Part shown: piece by piece, positions 39,551 through 52,625 of the stretch
How positions within the stretch are numbered: the stretch's first letter is position 1
How the letters are laid out: every line of letters begins with the position of its first letter
Assembly (NCBI GenBank): GCA_040954595.2
Contig: CM082582.2
Location: forward strand, 4,774,001-4,838,000
DNA length: 64,000 bases
Direction: 5' to 3'
From: Balanoglossus misakiensis
Taxonomy: Eukaryota > Hemichordata
Position numbers and translations under genes: made by a program
Notes under the pieces: generated by a model
The model's database searches: none
What the model saw: the letters and a program-made list of their open reading frames with translations, nothing else
Told to the model about the DNA's origin: nothing

Positions 39551-40240
39551 AATAATTAAAACGTTCATTTTGCCTGCATGGTGATTTCTACAAAGTACGA
39601 TCACATACATCAAAAGCCCCCACTGTCTATTGCAAGTCGCATACATAGAAACACTTATTGACCGCAGCCTGGTCAATTTGTTCACTTGGTGCGGTATTTG
39701 TCTGGTCTAGGCAATGCGCTGCTCGGCGCCGTGCGCTGCTCTAAATGCAGGTCACGTAATATTTTTAAATTAAGAAAATCCAGACGCATTCGAGGATGAA
39801 ATTGCGTTTTGAATTCTCATGATAGCGGAAGGCTGAGAAAAAGCGATTAGTCGTTATGCAATAGTGTTAGTGTGTAGACTTGGAATAGGCTTGTTAATTT
39901 AATTTTAATTGTTTGCTTGTCTTATAATAACGAGCATGCCTTATAAAAATGGCATCTTATAATTTTAGGGCTTCTGTTTCGAATCTCGCCTGTGAAGTAG
40001 ACGGTATATCGCCCGTGAAACATGTGAAAGACGTTTGTTTTGCTAACATTGTTTTATTCAAGCAGTCATCCCTGTGTAGTAATCCTATTCAACCACCGTA
40101 AAAGAGGTTTATTCTATTTATTAAAACTCGGCGAAAATGTGTCGGCAACTTTGGAAGAAATCGGCCAAATTCCCTTCAACTTCTCGAATTCCGTCGGCGT
40201 CAGCAAAAAAACGTCATTCAGTTTAGCCTACATGGTGATT

Positions 40241-40703
40241 GATTGATTGATTGGCCAGCGTGTGATTTCCTCCTATTCGCTTTATTACGGCAGCGAAGTC
40301 TGCAGTCGACGTACACGATACAGTATTGAACGTTGCCTATTGAAGCCACACAATACAGCCCTGACTACCGTTGCTTGGGCCCCGGCTTGGTCATTTGCAT
40401 ATCAGCGAATAGGTGCACAAGGTGACACCATACAGAGACACACGTCGTCGTCGGAGCTCACTTAAAACTCCACTGGGATCAGTGTTTTTATCCCGCGGTT
40501 TAGAGAGCAGTCGACCGTCTCAAACCGAACGAACTGGCGCGGAAGCTCAGGGAGAAAGCCAGCTGAGGACTAACTGCTCCGCGAAGTTCAAAGTTGCGGT
40601 GAATTTGAGAAATTGTTGGTAGATCTCGAAGACTGAGCGGTCTATAAGTGTGTTGACATCGACAATAATTGTGTGCGGGAGACTTTAATTGCAAAGAGCC
40701 GTC
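40241..40703 (+). promoter_or_regulatory. Probable promoter / 5' UTR of the CARD-DD gene
   Basis: A GC- and CpG-richer block (for example CGTCGTCGTCGGAGCTC near 40443) directly precedes the ATG at 40704 and contrasts with the AT-rich surroundings. The start context GCCGTCATGG has G at +4. No TATA box was recognised; the exact transcription start is unknown. Confidence 0.4.
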
Positions 40704-43700
40704 ATGGCTCCGGGCAGTGTTACCTTACCTGGAAGCGATAAACGTGAGTATACCATTATGCGAGGAAAACATACCTATCAGTTATATTAATACGGCATTA
40801 CTATAATCCTAAGCCAACTTGTTGTGAAATGTACCCTGGTATACGACGCGGCTTGGTTTGTTATGAAATGAATGTAGTGGCAATACAATGAGTATACCGG
40901 TGTCAGAGTCGAAGGGTCATTTTGGTTTACGTTATAATTGGCAACAAATGTGCGCTATAGGCTAAGCCACAAAGACATTAAGTTTAATTTTCCGATGACC
41001 GTTTCGGTGTCTATTTATGGCAAGAACAGTGGTATACAGAAAGCACAGTCCAGGCATTTTATACTTAGGCCTAGCATGCCGATACGCACGAAAGCTATGA
41101 CACTCACAGCACACGGAAACTTTGCCACAATACTATACGGGTCGTGGCATCAGGACCTTGGTTACCTGGCCCACTCATGGACATTGATCTTAGCGTATAG
41201 ATAAGGGTTAAATCGTTTGACTTTTATGACAGAAAGTAAACGCTAAGTATACACATTGGCGACTTGACTACACAGCCATAAAATCAACGACACACTATAG
41301 CTGCAATACCTTTCAGATCAATGTAAATTGAAACCTATACGTTAGTAAAGTCCGCAAGAATCCCCATAGACACGCGTTAATATAATACACCCAGTTTCTT
41401 ATCTATTTTGAAATAACGAATGACGCCAACATCACTATAAAACGACCATTTTATCAATTCATCCATATATTAATTCCGCCATCTTTATCTGTGTGACACA
41501 TGCACGTATACAAGATGACACCTGTTACCATCGTTACCACCTGTTATAATTAATTGGATTCCATAATTCACTTGACACTATATCGACATTAATTAAGTAG
41601 AATTTTCTGATAAATTATATGCAATCTAAAATTATATTTCTCCATTCCAGTTCTTTAGAGCCATGTGCGTTAATTTTATATTTAGGCGTGTATTTATTTA
41701 TTTGTATAATATTTATTTGTACATGTGTCTAGCGACCTTGTGCTTGTCATACAGAAATCCTGTATCATATACATGTAGACCAAACTTGAAACAATCACAG
41801 GGCTACTGTCGTTGCGCATACTCCACGTCTATAGTAACGCTGTAACACCATATGGACGACTAAGCCTTAACCAAACAGTTTAGCCAAGATCGATTTTAAT
41901 TTACGTGTCTACATCTGTATCCGTCTCAAATCACATTGCAACGTGGTTCCCGTGTACATGGATATTTCTATTGCCAACGAATATGTGCGATTCTGACGAT
42001 TCAATACCGCAGCGATTGCGGCATTACGGAAGTCCCGGGTCAAATTATGAGAACATCACTATTCCCCGTGGGAAAACATGGCATTTTGGAAATGAATAAT
42101 GCAAAAAATATATATTCGAAGAAATCAAGTCTCGTGTGACGGTCAAACGACGAGAAAGGTTGACTAGAAGATATAGCCTACATGTTAAACTATGTCGTAT
42201 TTATCGGATAACAAATATCACAAATGCAGGATTTCAATTTATTTCCTCAGTATGACATAACCAATTCATCTCTTTCTATCTCCGTGATCTGTGCATTATC
42301 TCACCTCGCTATCAACGTTTCGAATGTACCCTATAATCCACTGCCAATCATCCATCCCTACTGATATAACATTTATTTTTCACCCTCCCTATTTTCTCTG
42401 GTAATATCTAATATTCCGTTTATTTATTGGTTTCCAAAGCAACTGAAGATCGCCCACGGCAAAAAATCCGCGTTTTTTTCGCGCGATTGTCGCGTATTGA
42501 TCTCACAGAGAGACGCAAAGGCCTTCGACATTCAAAATGGAAAATCCAATTTGACGCATGTTGACGCGCGGAATACAGCGTCTTTACCAAGCTACCTTCC
42601 TACATATAGACATGTTTCGTTTACAAGATGTTCATTGGGCGAAAAACATAGGCCTACACTATATTTAATCATCCTGTGTGTCTTCTTATGCAGTAGACTC
42701 ACAGAAGAAAAGAATTAACACCATTTTTTTATATATATGAAACATATATACATATACTGTGTAGAACATTTCAACAAAATGCGTTTCTATATATACCATT
42801 ATGTCAATACATGTACATTTACAATATGGTTCACATTCATGTAAGTGATCGATATTCAAATGGGTTTCTAACAAGAATTAATAATGAGGGTTTTGAACAG
42901 CGCCATAAATTTAATTAATGAATTTTATTAATCAAACATTAGTATTATTGCGAATAATTTCTATGTGCCATTGTTATCATAATTATACTTAAGTATGTTT
43001 GTTGCTTTATTGTAATTAGCCTCTAATCTGATAACCCACCGTTTAAAATCCCACACTGCAATAATGACACGATAATTGATTCTTTCAGTTTCAGAACAGT
43101 ATTGTCTTATTCAAGTTTGCCAATTGGACATCACAACACGTAGTGTTTTTTCCACACAATAAGTTCTCGTCGTTAAATCTTGTAAATCTTGAACAAAGAG
43201 ATTGACATGACCATGACTGAAGCGAAGCGTTGTCTTAAAGTTTTATGGTTTATCGATAAACATCGCCATTTAAAATTTATTCTAGCAGGGGCGCCAGCAG
43301 TACACGACAATAACACCTTTTAAAGAGACAAATCGATTTAAACGTCCTTTTAAAAAATTTACAACGGCTATATAATTTACGTGTGACTTATAATAGCTCA
43401 CTTGTCACTATTATTACATGAAACAATCAATCATAACGGGTAAATATCACAATAAACCACCAATAAAACACCTTTGCTGGTCTATAAAACATTGATTCTC
43501 CAGGAAACACAATTTTCGCGCTCAGACAAATGAGAGATATTGGTGATTGTTGAATATCAGAATTGTGGCTAGGAAAGTCAATTATGAATAGGTTTACCAT
43601 GGCAACAACGGCGTTATTCATTATTTATTACAGACACAACACCGGCATTAAGGTAACATGAATGTCTCTCGTCCCTCATCATCTTAGTAATGACATGTAC

Positions 43701-46700
43701 TATGTTATGCTGTCAATGACAGTGCACGCGTTGAAATATTCTGTCCGATTTTTATGTTTCGATATTTTACTCAGGGCAGCTACCATTGCACAAACTAAAT
43801 AAAACAATGAAAAGTGCGTCTGGGTATCCATTTAGTTAAAGATTTCAATAAAAATGAAGAGAGAGACGTGTAGATTTGATCTCTCAGTCTCGGGTGAACT
43901 TTGTACGTAAGAGTGACGGCATGCTTTGATGCTATCGTCATCGTCTAGTCTACGGATGCCCATACTTTAATTTCATTATAAGATTCTGCGACATAGGTTG
44001 TTCCTTTTCATCATATTTTAAAACTTCAGAGATAATCTGGAATCTTTTACTCGATGGCGTCTCCCATAAATCACAGTGATTTGAGCAAAGTGAACCTCTG
44101 TAATAATGAATTCATTGGACTGTATAAGAGACAAACCTTAGATATTTAGATATTTTATGCAGGTGAGACGTTCGTCGCCAGCCACGGCCGACATGATGTA
44201 TGTGTGAACAATCATATTTAGTCGTGGTCGAAGTTCGTGACACCAATCTAAAATAATGACAGCCGTATCTAAAACAAAGTAAACAACTAAACAGTACTCT
44301 TTTGAAACAAGTTCACATTTTTGTGGATCAGTCGAGTTTCTTGGGTTACAATGCGATCGGGGACTTGACTCTGTGGGAGTGATTCTATGTATTTACAGGG
44401 TATGGTGACAGGCAAAATGACTGACTATATCAGCGAGAATCGAAGTAGGGCCTATACTTAACGATGTTGTCTGAAATCACATCTGAACTTCATAATATTT
44501 CACGCCCATTTAAAGACAAATATAGTCTCCATTATAGTACATATGTGCGGCATGCATAGCTGCGATGATCAAAATGTACAAAGTTGTTATTAGTTTTTCT
44601 CACATAAATCACCGTCGTAGTCCATACTATCACATTCTGCGTTCATATTCACAACTTTATTTTTTTGTTATGTCGCCTCAAAAACAGTATGTAGCGTTTG
44701 ACGACCGATTTACAGGACATAACACTATTGGATTTTGGGTAATAACATACGGATGAAATGTGTAAAGTGTGTATTCGTTGTATTTGAGCTAAAGGGCATA
44801 CAAAACAAAACGATAAATTACGTTTTATAGTACAAGTACTCTACCGAGGTTGTTTTTACAAATTCAGCATCTGCATGCAGGGAGAACTACTGATCGCGTC
44901 TATTCCACTGACGTGTAAACGGTAAAACGAAAAATACGTCTTGGCGGTCAGTCAGCAGATCCCAGCATGCACTTCATAATGTTTACGTGTATGTGATAAA
45001 CTACTGTCCCCCACACCTATTGCTTTGAAAAGCCCAAACAGCTTCGAAAACCGTTAATTCTTGATCATGAAGCTCAAGGCCCCCATATGCTTTGGAATTT
45101 CTTTGGACGATAAAAAGCGGATAGGTCACATATATTCAATCACGGTGCAGGCCACGGTCAGTCCATTTGTTGAATGGCGGTGATCCAAATCATTGATTAC
45201 GCTCACTTTGTTATCTGTTTCACAACAGAGTTTCATACACTCAATACTCCATGGGTCTCGGAAATAAAATGTGACTCAAATTGCACGAAGGACATTTACC
45301 AAATCGTCGTATTATATGACAATTGAAATTTAGCCTTACGTGCAGACGATACCCAGATCACATACTCATTACGTGTCCCTGTTTTGATCTGGAGTTTGTG
45401 CTTGTTTAAATTTATACGTATCAGTGAACGATATCATTCTGCATGCGGATCTTCTAATCTAATCATTGAGGTCCGTTTGTCCAGTTTTGGCGTGGTTTCG
45501 ACGTCGACAGATCGCACAGCTATATCGTATCGTAAAATCTGCGTTACTAAGTTCTATATATGCTTATATCGGTTTAACTTTAAAGTAGACGCAAACATGT
45601 ATTTCACAAATAACTTAGCTGCCCCATCAATAGCGTGGCTGGTTTCATTTGCAGTGTTCATAAATGTTGACAGGCATGGATGTATATGGCCTCTTGTTAA
45701 ATGTGCAAACATCGTAATCGCTATCGGACCATTGTCAGATTTGCTTTTGCAATCAGCAATCACATGAGTGACCACTTCGGAAACCGTGTTGTAAGGGTGA
45801 TAGGATTTTATGGAGTTCCAGATGGTTTAGTATGTGTCGACAGATAATGTGTTCTAATAATTTGCAGCATACACATGTTAGTGAGATGTGTTTGTTTCCA
45901 CGAACATTTCCCCTGTCTTTAAAAAAGGAAACAAACACATCTCACTAACATGTGTATGCTGCAAATTATTAGAACACATTATCTGTCGACACATACTAAA
46001 CCATCTGGAACTCCATAAAATCTGATCACCCTTACAACACGGTTTCCGAAGTGGTCACTCATGTGAAAGCCAACTAGTAATCACCATGCATGATATCATA
46101 TCAACCTTCGACAAAAAAGTACAAACAGACCTGGCTATTCTAGACTTCAGTAAGGCGTTCGACACAGTACCTCACAGAAAATTGCTACACAAGCTGGACC
46201 ATTATGGAATAAGAGGAAACATTCAGAAGTGGATTTCATCATTCTTGACAAATCGAACACAACAAGTCGTCATTGAGGGTCAAACATCAAATTCCTGCAA
46301 AGTAGATTCTGGAGTACCACAGGGGACAGTACTAGGACCACTCCTGTTCCTATGCCACATCAATGACCTCCCCAAATGTGTATTATCACAAGTCAGACTC
46401 TTTGCGGATGACTGCCTACTCTACAGACCTATCAAAACACCGGATGACCAGCTAAAACTACAACAGGATCTTACATCTCTCGAAAACTGGGCTGAAAAGT
46501 GGGGAATGAGATTTAATGCAACCAAATGTTAACTAATGTCCATAACCAGAAGTAAATCTCCACTTCAACACAAATATCTTCTGAATGACCATGTACTGGA
46601 AAATGTCACTGACAACCCTTACTTAGGTATCACCATCAGCAGTAATCTTAAATGGACCAACCACATCAACAAAGTAAGCAACAAGGCATCATCAACACTT

Positions 46701-49470
46701 GGTTTCATCAGGAGAAATCTTCGTCATTGTCACCCCACTTTGAAGCAAATAGCATATACATCTCTTGTTCGCTCTGTCATGGACTATGCCTCTGTAGTAT
46801 GGGACCCCTACCTTATTAAGGACATCACTAAACTGGAAAATATACAAAGACGAGCTGCACGTTTCATAAAAAATGACTACAGTAGGGAAAGCAGTGTCAC
46901 CGCCATGTTAAAAGATCTTAATTTAATACCACTATCTGATCGCAGGAGAGACCAGCGGCTTCATCTTATGTACAAAATCGTAAATAACCAAATCGCAATT
47001 CCAGCCGAAAGTCATATTAAATTCAACCCACGTACGTCCAGGAATTCTCACTCAAGACCCCTGTTCATACAAATGTGCAAGACAGATACTTACAAACACT
47101 CCTTCATTCCGCGAACCATTACTGACTGGAACCACTTACCTGATAACATTGTAACTAGCACAAACCTAGAGCATTTTAAAACGGGTCTTTCAGGAATAAC
47201 TAGTCATCACGACTAAATTCACCTTGCGCACCTGCAGGATTACTGCTCAATTTCTGAGTTACTCTGCAGTATTATACAGATACAGATAGGTATTCATGAA
47301 CGACCAAACTTGATACCAAAATTTTGCAGTATGTCGTGATTGGCAGATTATTTGGAGCAGGACCTAAATGATAAGAAAAATTGAACGACTCATTTTATAT
47401 GCCAATTCAAACTCAACGAATGGTTAAGTGAACATAGGTCACGTTGCTATGTCCTGTCCAGTTATCATCTTGATAGTGGAAGCTCTCCATTTTGGTGATC
47501 GTACTTATTCGAGCCTTTAAATAATCTGTTCTATTGAAAAGGTTGCCAAGAATAATTTGCCGAGAGATTAATGTAACAGTAGTATAGCCTGGCAGTTGCC
47601 CATCAACTAATTTTCCGTTTTTCTTTGTATGTCGGAAATTCTGTAAGATAGGGTTCTGGGAAAGCGTTGTACATTACCGTGGTTGCTTTGAGATATTTTG
47701 CAAGGCTCTCATAAATTTAATTGACATACATCATTTGAAACGCAACAGCATGTCTGTCTGTTTGTTTTTGCTTGCTTGCAATTGCTTGCCTGTTTATTTA
47801 CATGTATTTATTTGTTGTTTGTTTATACTTCTTATTTATCCACGTTTTTTGTTTCCAGTAACTCCTGAAAAATGTAAACAACTACTTCAGCACTACAAAA
47901 CAGCGCTAGCATGCAACATGGGTCCGAGATCAACTCTCTACTATCTATTCCAAGAGAGAGTCTTCACGAAGGAAACCATCGAGGACATCAGGAAAAAGGG
48001 GAAAGGGGACCAATATGAAACCAACAGCGAAATAATCGAACAACTGATGTTGAAGGGAGTCCGAGAGTTCGAAGTACTCATCAAAATTTTACGCAAATTA
48101 CAAATCAATTTATTGGCTGACATACTCGAAGAACAGAGGACGTCAGGTGAGAATGGCTGCAGAGTGCGCATGCGTGAATCAACCCCCTAAATTATAATGT
48201 CGAGAGGAAATTTATAGTATATGCAATGACACCCCAGGTAATCCACGAGATATCAATGTCAAAAGTTTAAGGTCAAGTACAGATAACATTCCCCGACCCT
48301 AATTAACTTAATTACTTAAATTTATCAATACACTGTATGACGTATTTCATGACGAAAATGAAATCGTTTTTAAATCCATAAAGCGGCTTTCATTGTTGAT
48401 TGTAAGCATCACAAAGAAATATCACTGGCCATTTCTGAAAGTGTCCATTAAAACGAACACGGTTTTGAATATCTATTTTGTTAAATTGGCAACAATCAGC
48501 TTAGTGTATATCACAGTTGCTATGGTTACTCTATCGAGGCAACATCTGATCATCATGACAGATTCGTTGTACGTGTCAGTAAACGACCTTTCCAACGATA
48601 ATTGTTGAATCCTTGGATGTTAGTGAAAAGATCCAATTTGTCGATTAAGTGCGCATTAATCCACTCCAATGATCAGTCTTTTCATATATTTCTGACAGCA
48701 GTACAGTTGTATAAAATACTTATCATACAGTCAGTCAATCTGCAATATTTTTATATTAAATGTAGATATTTTACATCTTACGGAACCAACCAGTAGAAAA
48801 CTGGGTTTTCACTGGAAGAGGATAGCGACTGAGCTGGGAATGAAACCTATAATTCCAATCATACAAGACAGATATCCCGACAAACTCAGGGAACAGGCCC
48901 TTTACATGCTGCTGATGTGGGAAGAGAGGGATGGCATCGGAGCCAATGGAAGGCGACTGACCGAACTTCTGGAGATGTGCAATATGCGGGCCGCTGCAGG
49001 TAGGAAGTGCGCCCTCAATCGACATTTGAAATATTGCAGATCCGTCCACTTCTGCAAATTCAAACATTCTCACAGTATTTTTCTGTTTCCCTTGTGCTGA
49101 AAGTTGTGAATTAATCTTACATCACTTGATTTCCTTTACAAATCAATGTCTTTGTTTTTGTTTACAGAAAATGTTGAAGTTATTATGAATGGAGGAAAGA
49201 AAAAGAAGAAGAAAAAGAAAGGAAAGAAAGGTAAAAAAATATGAATATTCAAATATATTCAAATTTTGCATCAGTCAAAGCATATTACAGATAGTGTGAA
49301 TTGTTTCTCAGTGAAGTAATAAATTTTCGGACACAGATCAATTTTGTTATAATGGATGGTGTATGATTTAAACAGTTGCCTTGTGTATTATTTTTAATAA
49401 TGTTTTAAAAATTTCTCTTTTTACAGGAAAGAAATCTGGAAAGAAGAAAAGTAAATCAGCCAAATATTAG
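40704..49470 (+). CDS. CARD plus death-domain adaptor with lysine-rich tail (CRADD/RAIDD-like architecture)
   Basis: Coding exons: 40704-40743 (MAPGSVTLPGSDK), 47859-48146 (CARD), about 48794-48999 (death domain), 49168-49230 and 49427-49470 (basic tail ending KSAKY). The product is about 213 aa. Residues 14-109 fit a CARD (YKTALACNMGPRSTLYYLFQ, then IIEQLMLKGVREFEVLIKIL). The third exon fits a death domain (KLGFHWKRIATELGM, LREQALYMLLMWEER, LTELLEMCNMRAAAE). Vertebrate CRADD has the same CARD-DD order and links caspase-2 to PIDD; a similar adaptor role is an inference. The tail has about 20 lysines in 35 residues and could be a nuclear or nucleolar signal. The join of exons 2 and 3 is unresolved: the strong donor at 48147 leaves phase 1, while the death-domain exon needs phase 2. 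A weaker donor at 48142 fits, or a small exon was missed. The 7.1-kb first intron holds a LINE fragment. Confidence 0.78.
40744..45759. other. First intron of the CARD-DD gene, 5' part
   Basis: About 5 kb of AT-rich intron with no supported exon or mobile element. A 127-codon open frame at 45384-45767 lacks any recognisable domain and runs into the inverted LINE arm. Confidence 0.5.
45760..46066. repeat. 140-bp inverted duplication at the LINE 5' end
   Basis: 45760-45899 is the reverse complement of 45927-46066, identical except for two adjacent bases, with a 27-bp loop that is itself LINE sequence. The inverted copy keeps the reading frame (HKILSPLQHGFRSGHSC) where the forward copy has a stop. 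Confidence 0.95.
45760..47295 (+). mobile_element. 5'-truncated non-LTR retrotransposon (LINE) with degraded reverse transcriptase
   Basis: Forward LINE sequence runs from about 45900. The reading frame encodes part of a reverse transcriptase: LDFSKAFDTVPHRKLL, SGVPQGTVLGPLLF and the catalytic LFADDCLLY (46401-46427), followed by YLGITISSNLKWTNHI and a typical CR1/Jockey-like C-terminal region (SVMDYASVVWDPY, RRAARFI). Two nonsense codons break it: TGA at 46022-46024 and TAA at 46530-46532. The endonuclease region is missing. The coding part ends at 47214-47216, and a short 3' tail ends near ATACAGATACAGATAGG (about 47290). It lies in the first intron of the CARD-DD gene, same strand. The 5' end carries an inverted copy of an internal segment (45760-45899). 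Confidence 0.88.
47296..47858. other. First intron of the CARD-DD gene, 3' part
   Basis: AT-rich intron sequence with TGTT/GCTTG-rich low complexity near 47745-47830 forming the polypyrimidine tract before the CARD exon. Nothing else was recognised. Confidence 0.5.
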
Positions 49471-52400
49471 ACAATTAACTGTTTCCATGACATCAAATAA
49501 TACATTCGTATAAACATGCCAAAATTTTGAAAATATTAAAAAAATCTGAATATATAAATATATGTATATAAAATTTGACATATTGCTTACAATAAGCTTT
49601 ATAAGGGTACAAAATATAAGGTACACTCCGTCCAAATGCTTTTATATTAACTTTTGCCAAATTATTTTCTCAGACCGGTCCATTTAGGGGAGGGGTGGTT
49701 TTAGGGTCAAGCAACAATTGTTTTTGGTAAGGTTGTAGATACTAGTATCAGGTTTTAATAGCAAAGACGATCTTTGCACTAAAACTAAAAACAAAGGAAA
49801 ATGGTAAATAGTAATAAAGAGAAAATATCAATTATTTTATTCAGAGGTATTTTTTAAGTGTATATATCCTAGTGTTGGTATTACTACCACAAAAGAAAAG
49901 CTTGAATTTTAGAAAAAAGGTCCACTATCTGTATACTTTTGGCTAATGTTACAGTATTTTTATTCTGTTTATCAACCATGGTTTCTTGTTACGCTCCATA
50001 CAGCAGAATGCAATGCCTAGTATTTATTTCCTCAACATAGTTCATGTGTGCATAATTGGCATGCATTCAAGTCCGGACATAAATGCATTTGTCAACAATG
50101 ATTGGTACATGTATATACATATGCATGACTTGGTGGTAATCAGAAAACTAGGCATGCTGGGATACTGTATGTAGGAGAACAAGAAAATGTATTTCATACA
50201 CAAAAACAAAAATACCGAAACCCTAGCCACAAGTTACACATAGTGGCCCTGAGTTTACTCACAGTTTAATTATGCAGTGGTTGAAAGTAATGAAATACCC
50301 GATGTCTTGAAAGACAAAACTAAACATATCATGTATATTTGCTATTGTTGGATGATTAATTAATTAATATTGATGATGGATCATGGATGAGCACATTTTC
50401 ATGTAACATATCAAAAAATGCTTTGATACAAATGTAAAGTTCACTTTGATGGTTAAATTTTATATTTCTTTGCAATCAATTGTATCATGAATTCATTTCT
50501 ATGCAATGATTTCCTGTCATCAGCTAGGACGACAAACAAGATTTATGATTAAATCCCAAAAACATAAAACTTTTGTTAGGTTTTAGTAAAATTGGATTTT
50601 TTGATCTCATGGTGAAATATCTTGAATCAAATCCAGAATTAGAGTCAGCAACATGCAATGCTGGTGTCTACAAATTCAAGTCTTACTGTTCAGTTGTATA
50701 CACAGAACTCTATATCCCTGTAACAGTCAGAGGGCTGTCACAGAGGCAGGCACACAGCTGTATCAGCTGGCCCCATGGAGCCACACATCCAATACTTGCC
50801 AAGAAAACATTTAGAGGTTATAAACAGCAAGTGAGGGTATTTTTTGCAGATATACATGAATAAGACCTCTCAGGTGAAAATTGGTATTTTTGGCGAGAAA
50901 TAATCATCGAATGAATAGATGTTCTGTGTTGTTTGGATGTAATGATAACTTGTGTACAAAAAAAATTAAGTTGTATCATCAATTACATTGCCCATTATAA
51001 AATCCCAAGCACTATTTTCATCTGATGTTAATTTTTGGTAAAGAAGCATAGGCTTTTTCATTTCAATGTGATGCCTGTTATGTAATAAATCATCAAGCTG
51101 TATATTTGGTGGCATATATCATTCATCAAGGTTAAAACGAGCCATTATTTCTCTTGGTGAAAAATCAGTCCAGGTTTTAGAAATACTTAAAGTTGAAAAC
51201 TTGTGCCCAATATCAGATCAGAAATATGCCAAATTTCATCAAGGGTCAATCAGTGTATCCTTTCACAAAATCAGGTCAGGATTTTCAATAATTTCTCAGA
51301 AAGACGTACAGCACCTGGATATTCGATTTAATGTCACTCTTCAGCAAAGACTATCCACCTTCCATGGCCTATGAACTTTCTTATCAAAAAATAATTATGA
51401 AACATTTACTTTTGAGTCAGCGAGAATTGCATTCATTATTTTCATTGATTCTTGCATGTTTGTTTTAACTGTCAATGAAATTGCCAGAGCAATCATGAAT
51501 AAATGAGATTTTATAAGAAAAGTGAGTCACGTGTAATTGAGTCTTTTTACATGCCTATATATGATGGTATACTTTTTTGCATGTGCCACTAACTAAAAAT
51601 CTGATTGGCTATATTTTAATTTTCCATGGTAAACAGTGATAACATTTGCATAGGTGACCAAATTTGAAAATGACTCCATTGAGAAAAAGTTGCTGAACAC
51701 CATGTTTTCTTTGTTTTCAAAAACGACTTCTCACGCACATTAATATAGCAAAGAAGTACAAAAAGGTTTGGAAGACTGTAATTTTTCTGGAGATCTGTCA
51801 CCAGGGCAGGTATGTACTGCCTTAACCTATGTACAAATTTGTGAGTCCTGTAGAAATCCTAGTTTCCTTTCTGGTAACTATTTCACAAGTTCAATGTTGT
51901 ATCACGTAGTTATGAAGTGTGTGCTTTTCATGGTTTTGTGCAGGGCTCTTGTGCACTTGGGAACAAATCACATCGAGTCGACCCAAATGATTTCTCTTCA
52001 CAAAATTTATTTAAGTACCGGTATATAAAATTTATGACAATATCAGGTTTCATTGACATTATCAAGGTTTATATGCAATTACAGAAAGAATTGCCATCAT
52101 TCTTGTTTAACACTACAACAAATCAACAGGGCAATTTGAATAATCAACTAAAAAATCATAAAACATCTGTTGGTTTTATTTTTATTCGATGATAATTTTT
52201 TACAATCCAATCATTTCAAGTACAGGCAAGTATATTCGACCAACCAATTAGATCAACTCTGTCACAGAAAATCAATACTCACACTGTACAACAATATTCA
52301 ATAAATAAACATTTCATTGAAACGAAGTATGGGAAATAACATAAACCTGCATTTATACAGGCATTCACCAAGTCTGCCATTAGTTGAAAGCTCAGACAAT

Positions 52401-52625
52401 ATTGGTTCGTTGATGGTTGCAATTGACAATTCAGCATGTGTCTATGCCAGGTCCTTAAGGTGCGAGATTCTATAAGACTCACACCAAAGTCTGAGATATC
52501 AATGTCTTCTGATATAAACCAGACTATCAACAGCTATCATGGCTGTATGACTGTAAAATTAACTGTTGATATTGAGATCTTTTTCAATTAAATAATGCTG
52601 CCTACCACTTAAAAGTCTTAAAAAA
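49471..52625. other. Convergent intergenic region (CARD-DD gene and MPHOSPH6 3' ends)
   Basis: Both flanking genes end here. An AATAAA at 49813-49818 could serve the CARD-DD gene. A 96-codon frame at 50573-50863 has no recognisable domain. A decayed copy of a TTAA MITE lies near 51525-51660. The remainder is AT-rich without recognised features. Confidence 0.45.
51525..51660. mobile_element. Decayed copy of TTAA MITE family 3
   Basis: The words GCATGTGCCACTAACT, AAAATCTGATTGG and ATTTGCATAGGTGACC follow the same order as in the element at 61684-61871, but the outer ends are eroded. Confidence 0.5.

Larger units (their letters stand above)
34713..40240. other. Long intergenic stretch without recognised genes
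   Basis: AT-rich DNA between the KIFC3-like and CARD-DD genes. The small ORFs show no domain. It contains a 20-base C run (38565-38584), a perfect AT palindrome (39527-39550) and an imperfect CTTCGAAG-containing inverted repeat near 39265-39355. Confidence 0.5.

Noticed and set aside
45384-45767. 127-codon ORF before the LINE (and its antisense frame)
   Set aside because: No recognisable domain, no splice context, and it ends inside the inverted LINE arm. Treated as chance.
45753-45938. Separate minus-strand reverse-transcriptase gene
   Set aside because: It is the inverted 140-bp copy of the adjacent plus-strand LINE, not an independent element.
50573-50863. 96-codon ORF in the convergent intergenic region
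   Set aside because: No domain or signal peptide, AT-rich low-information composition and no neighbouring exon signals.
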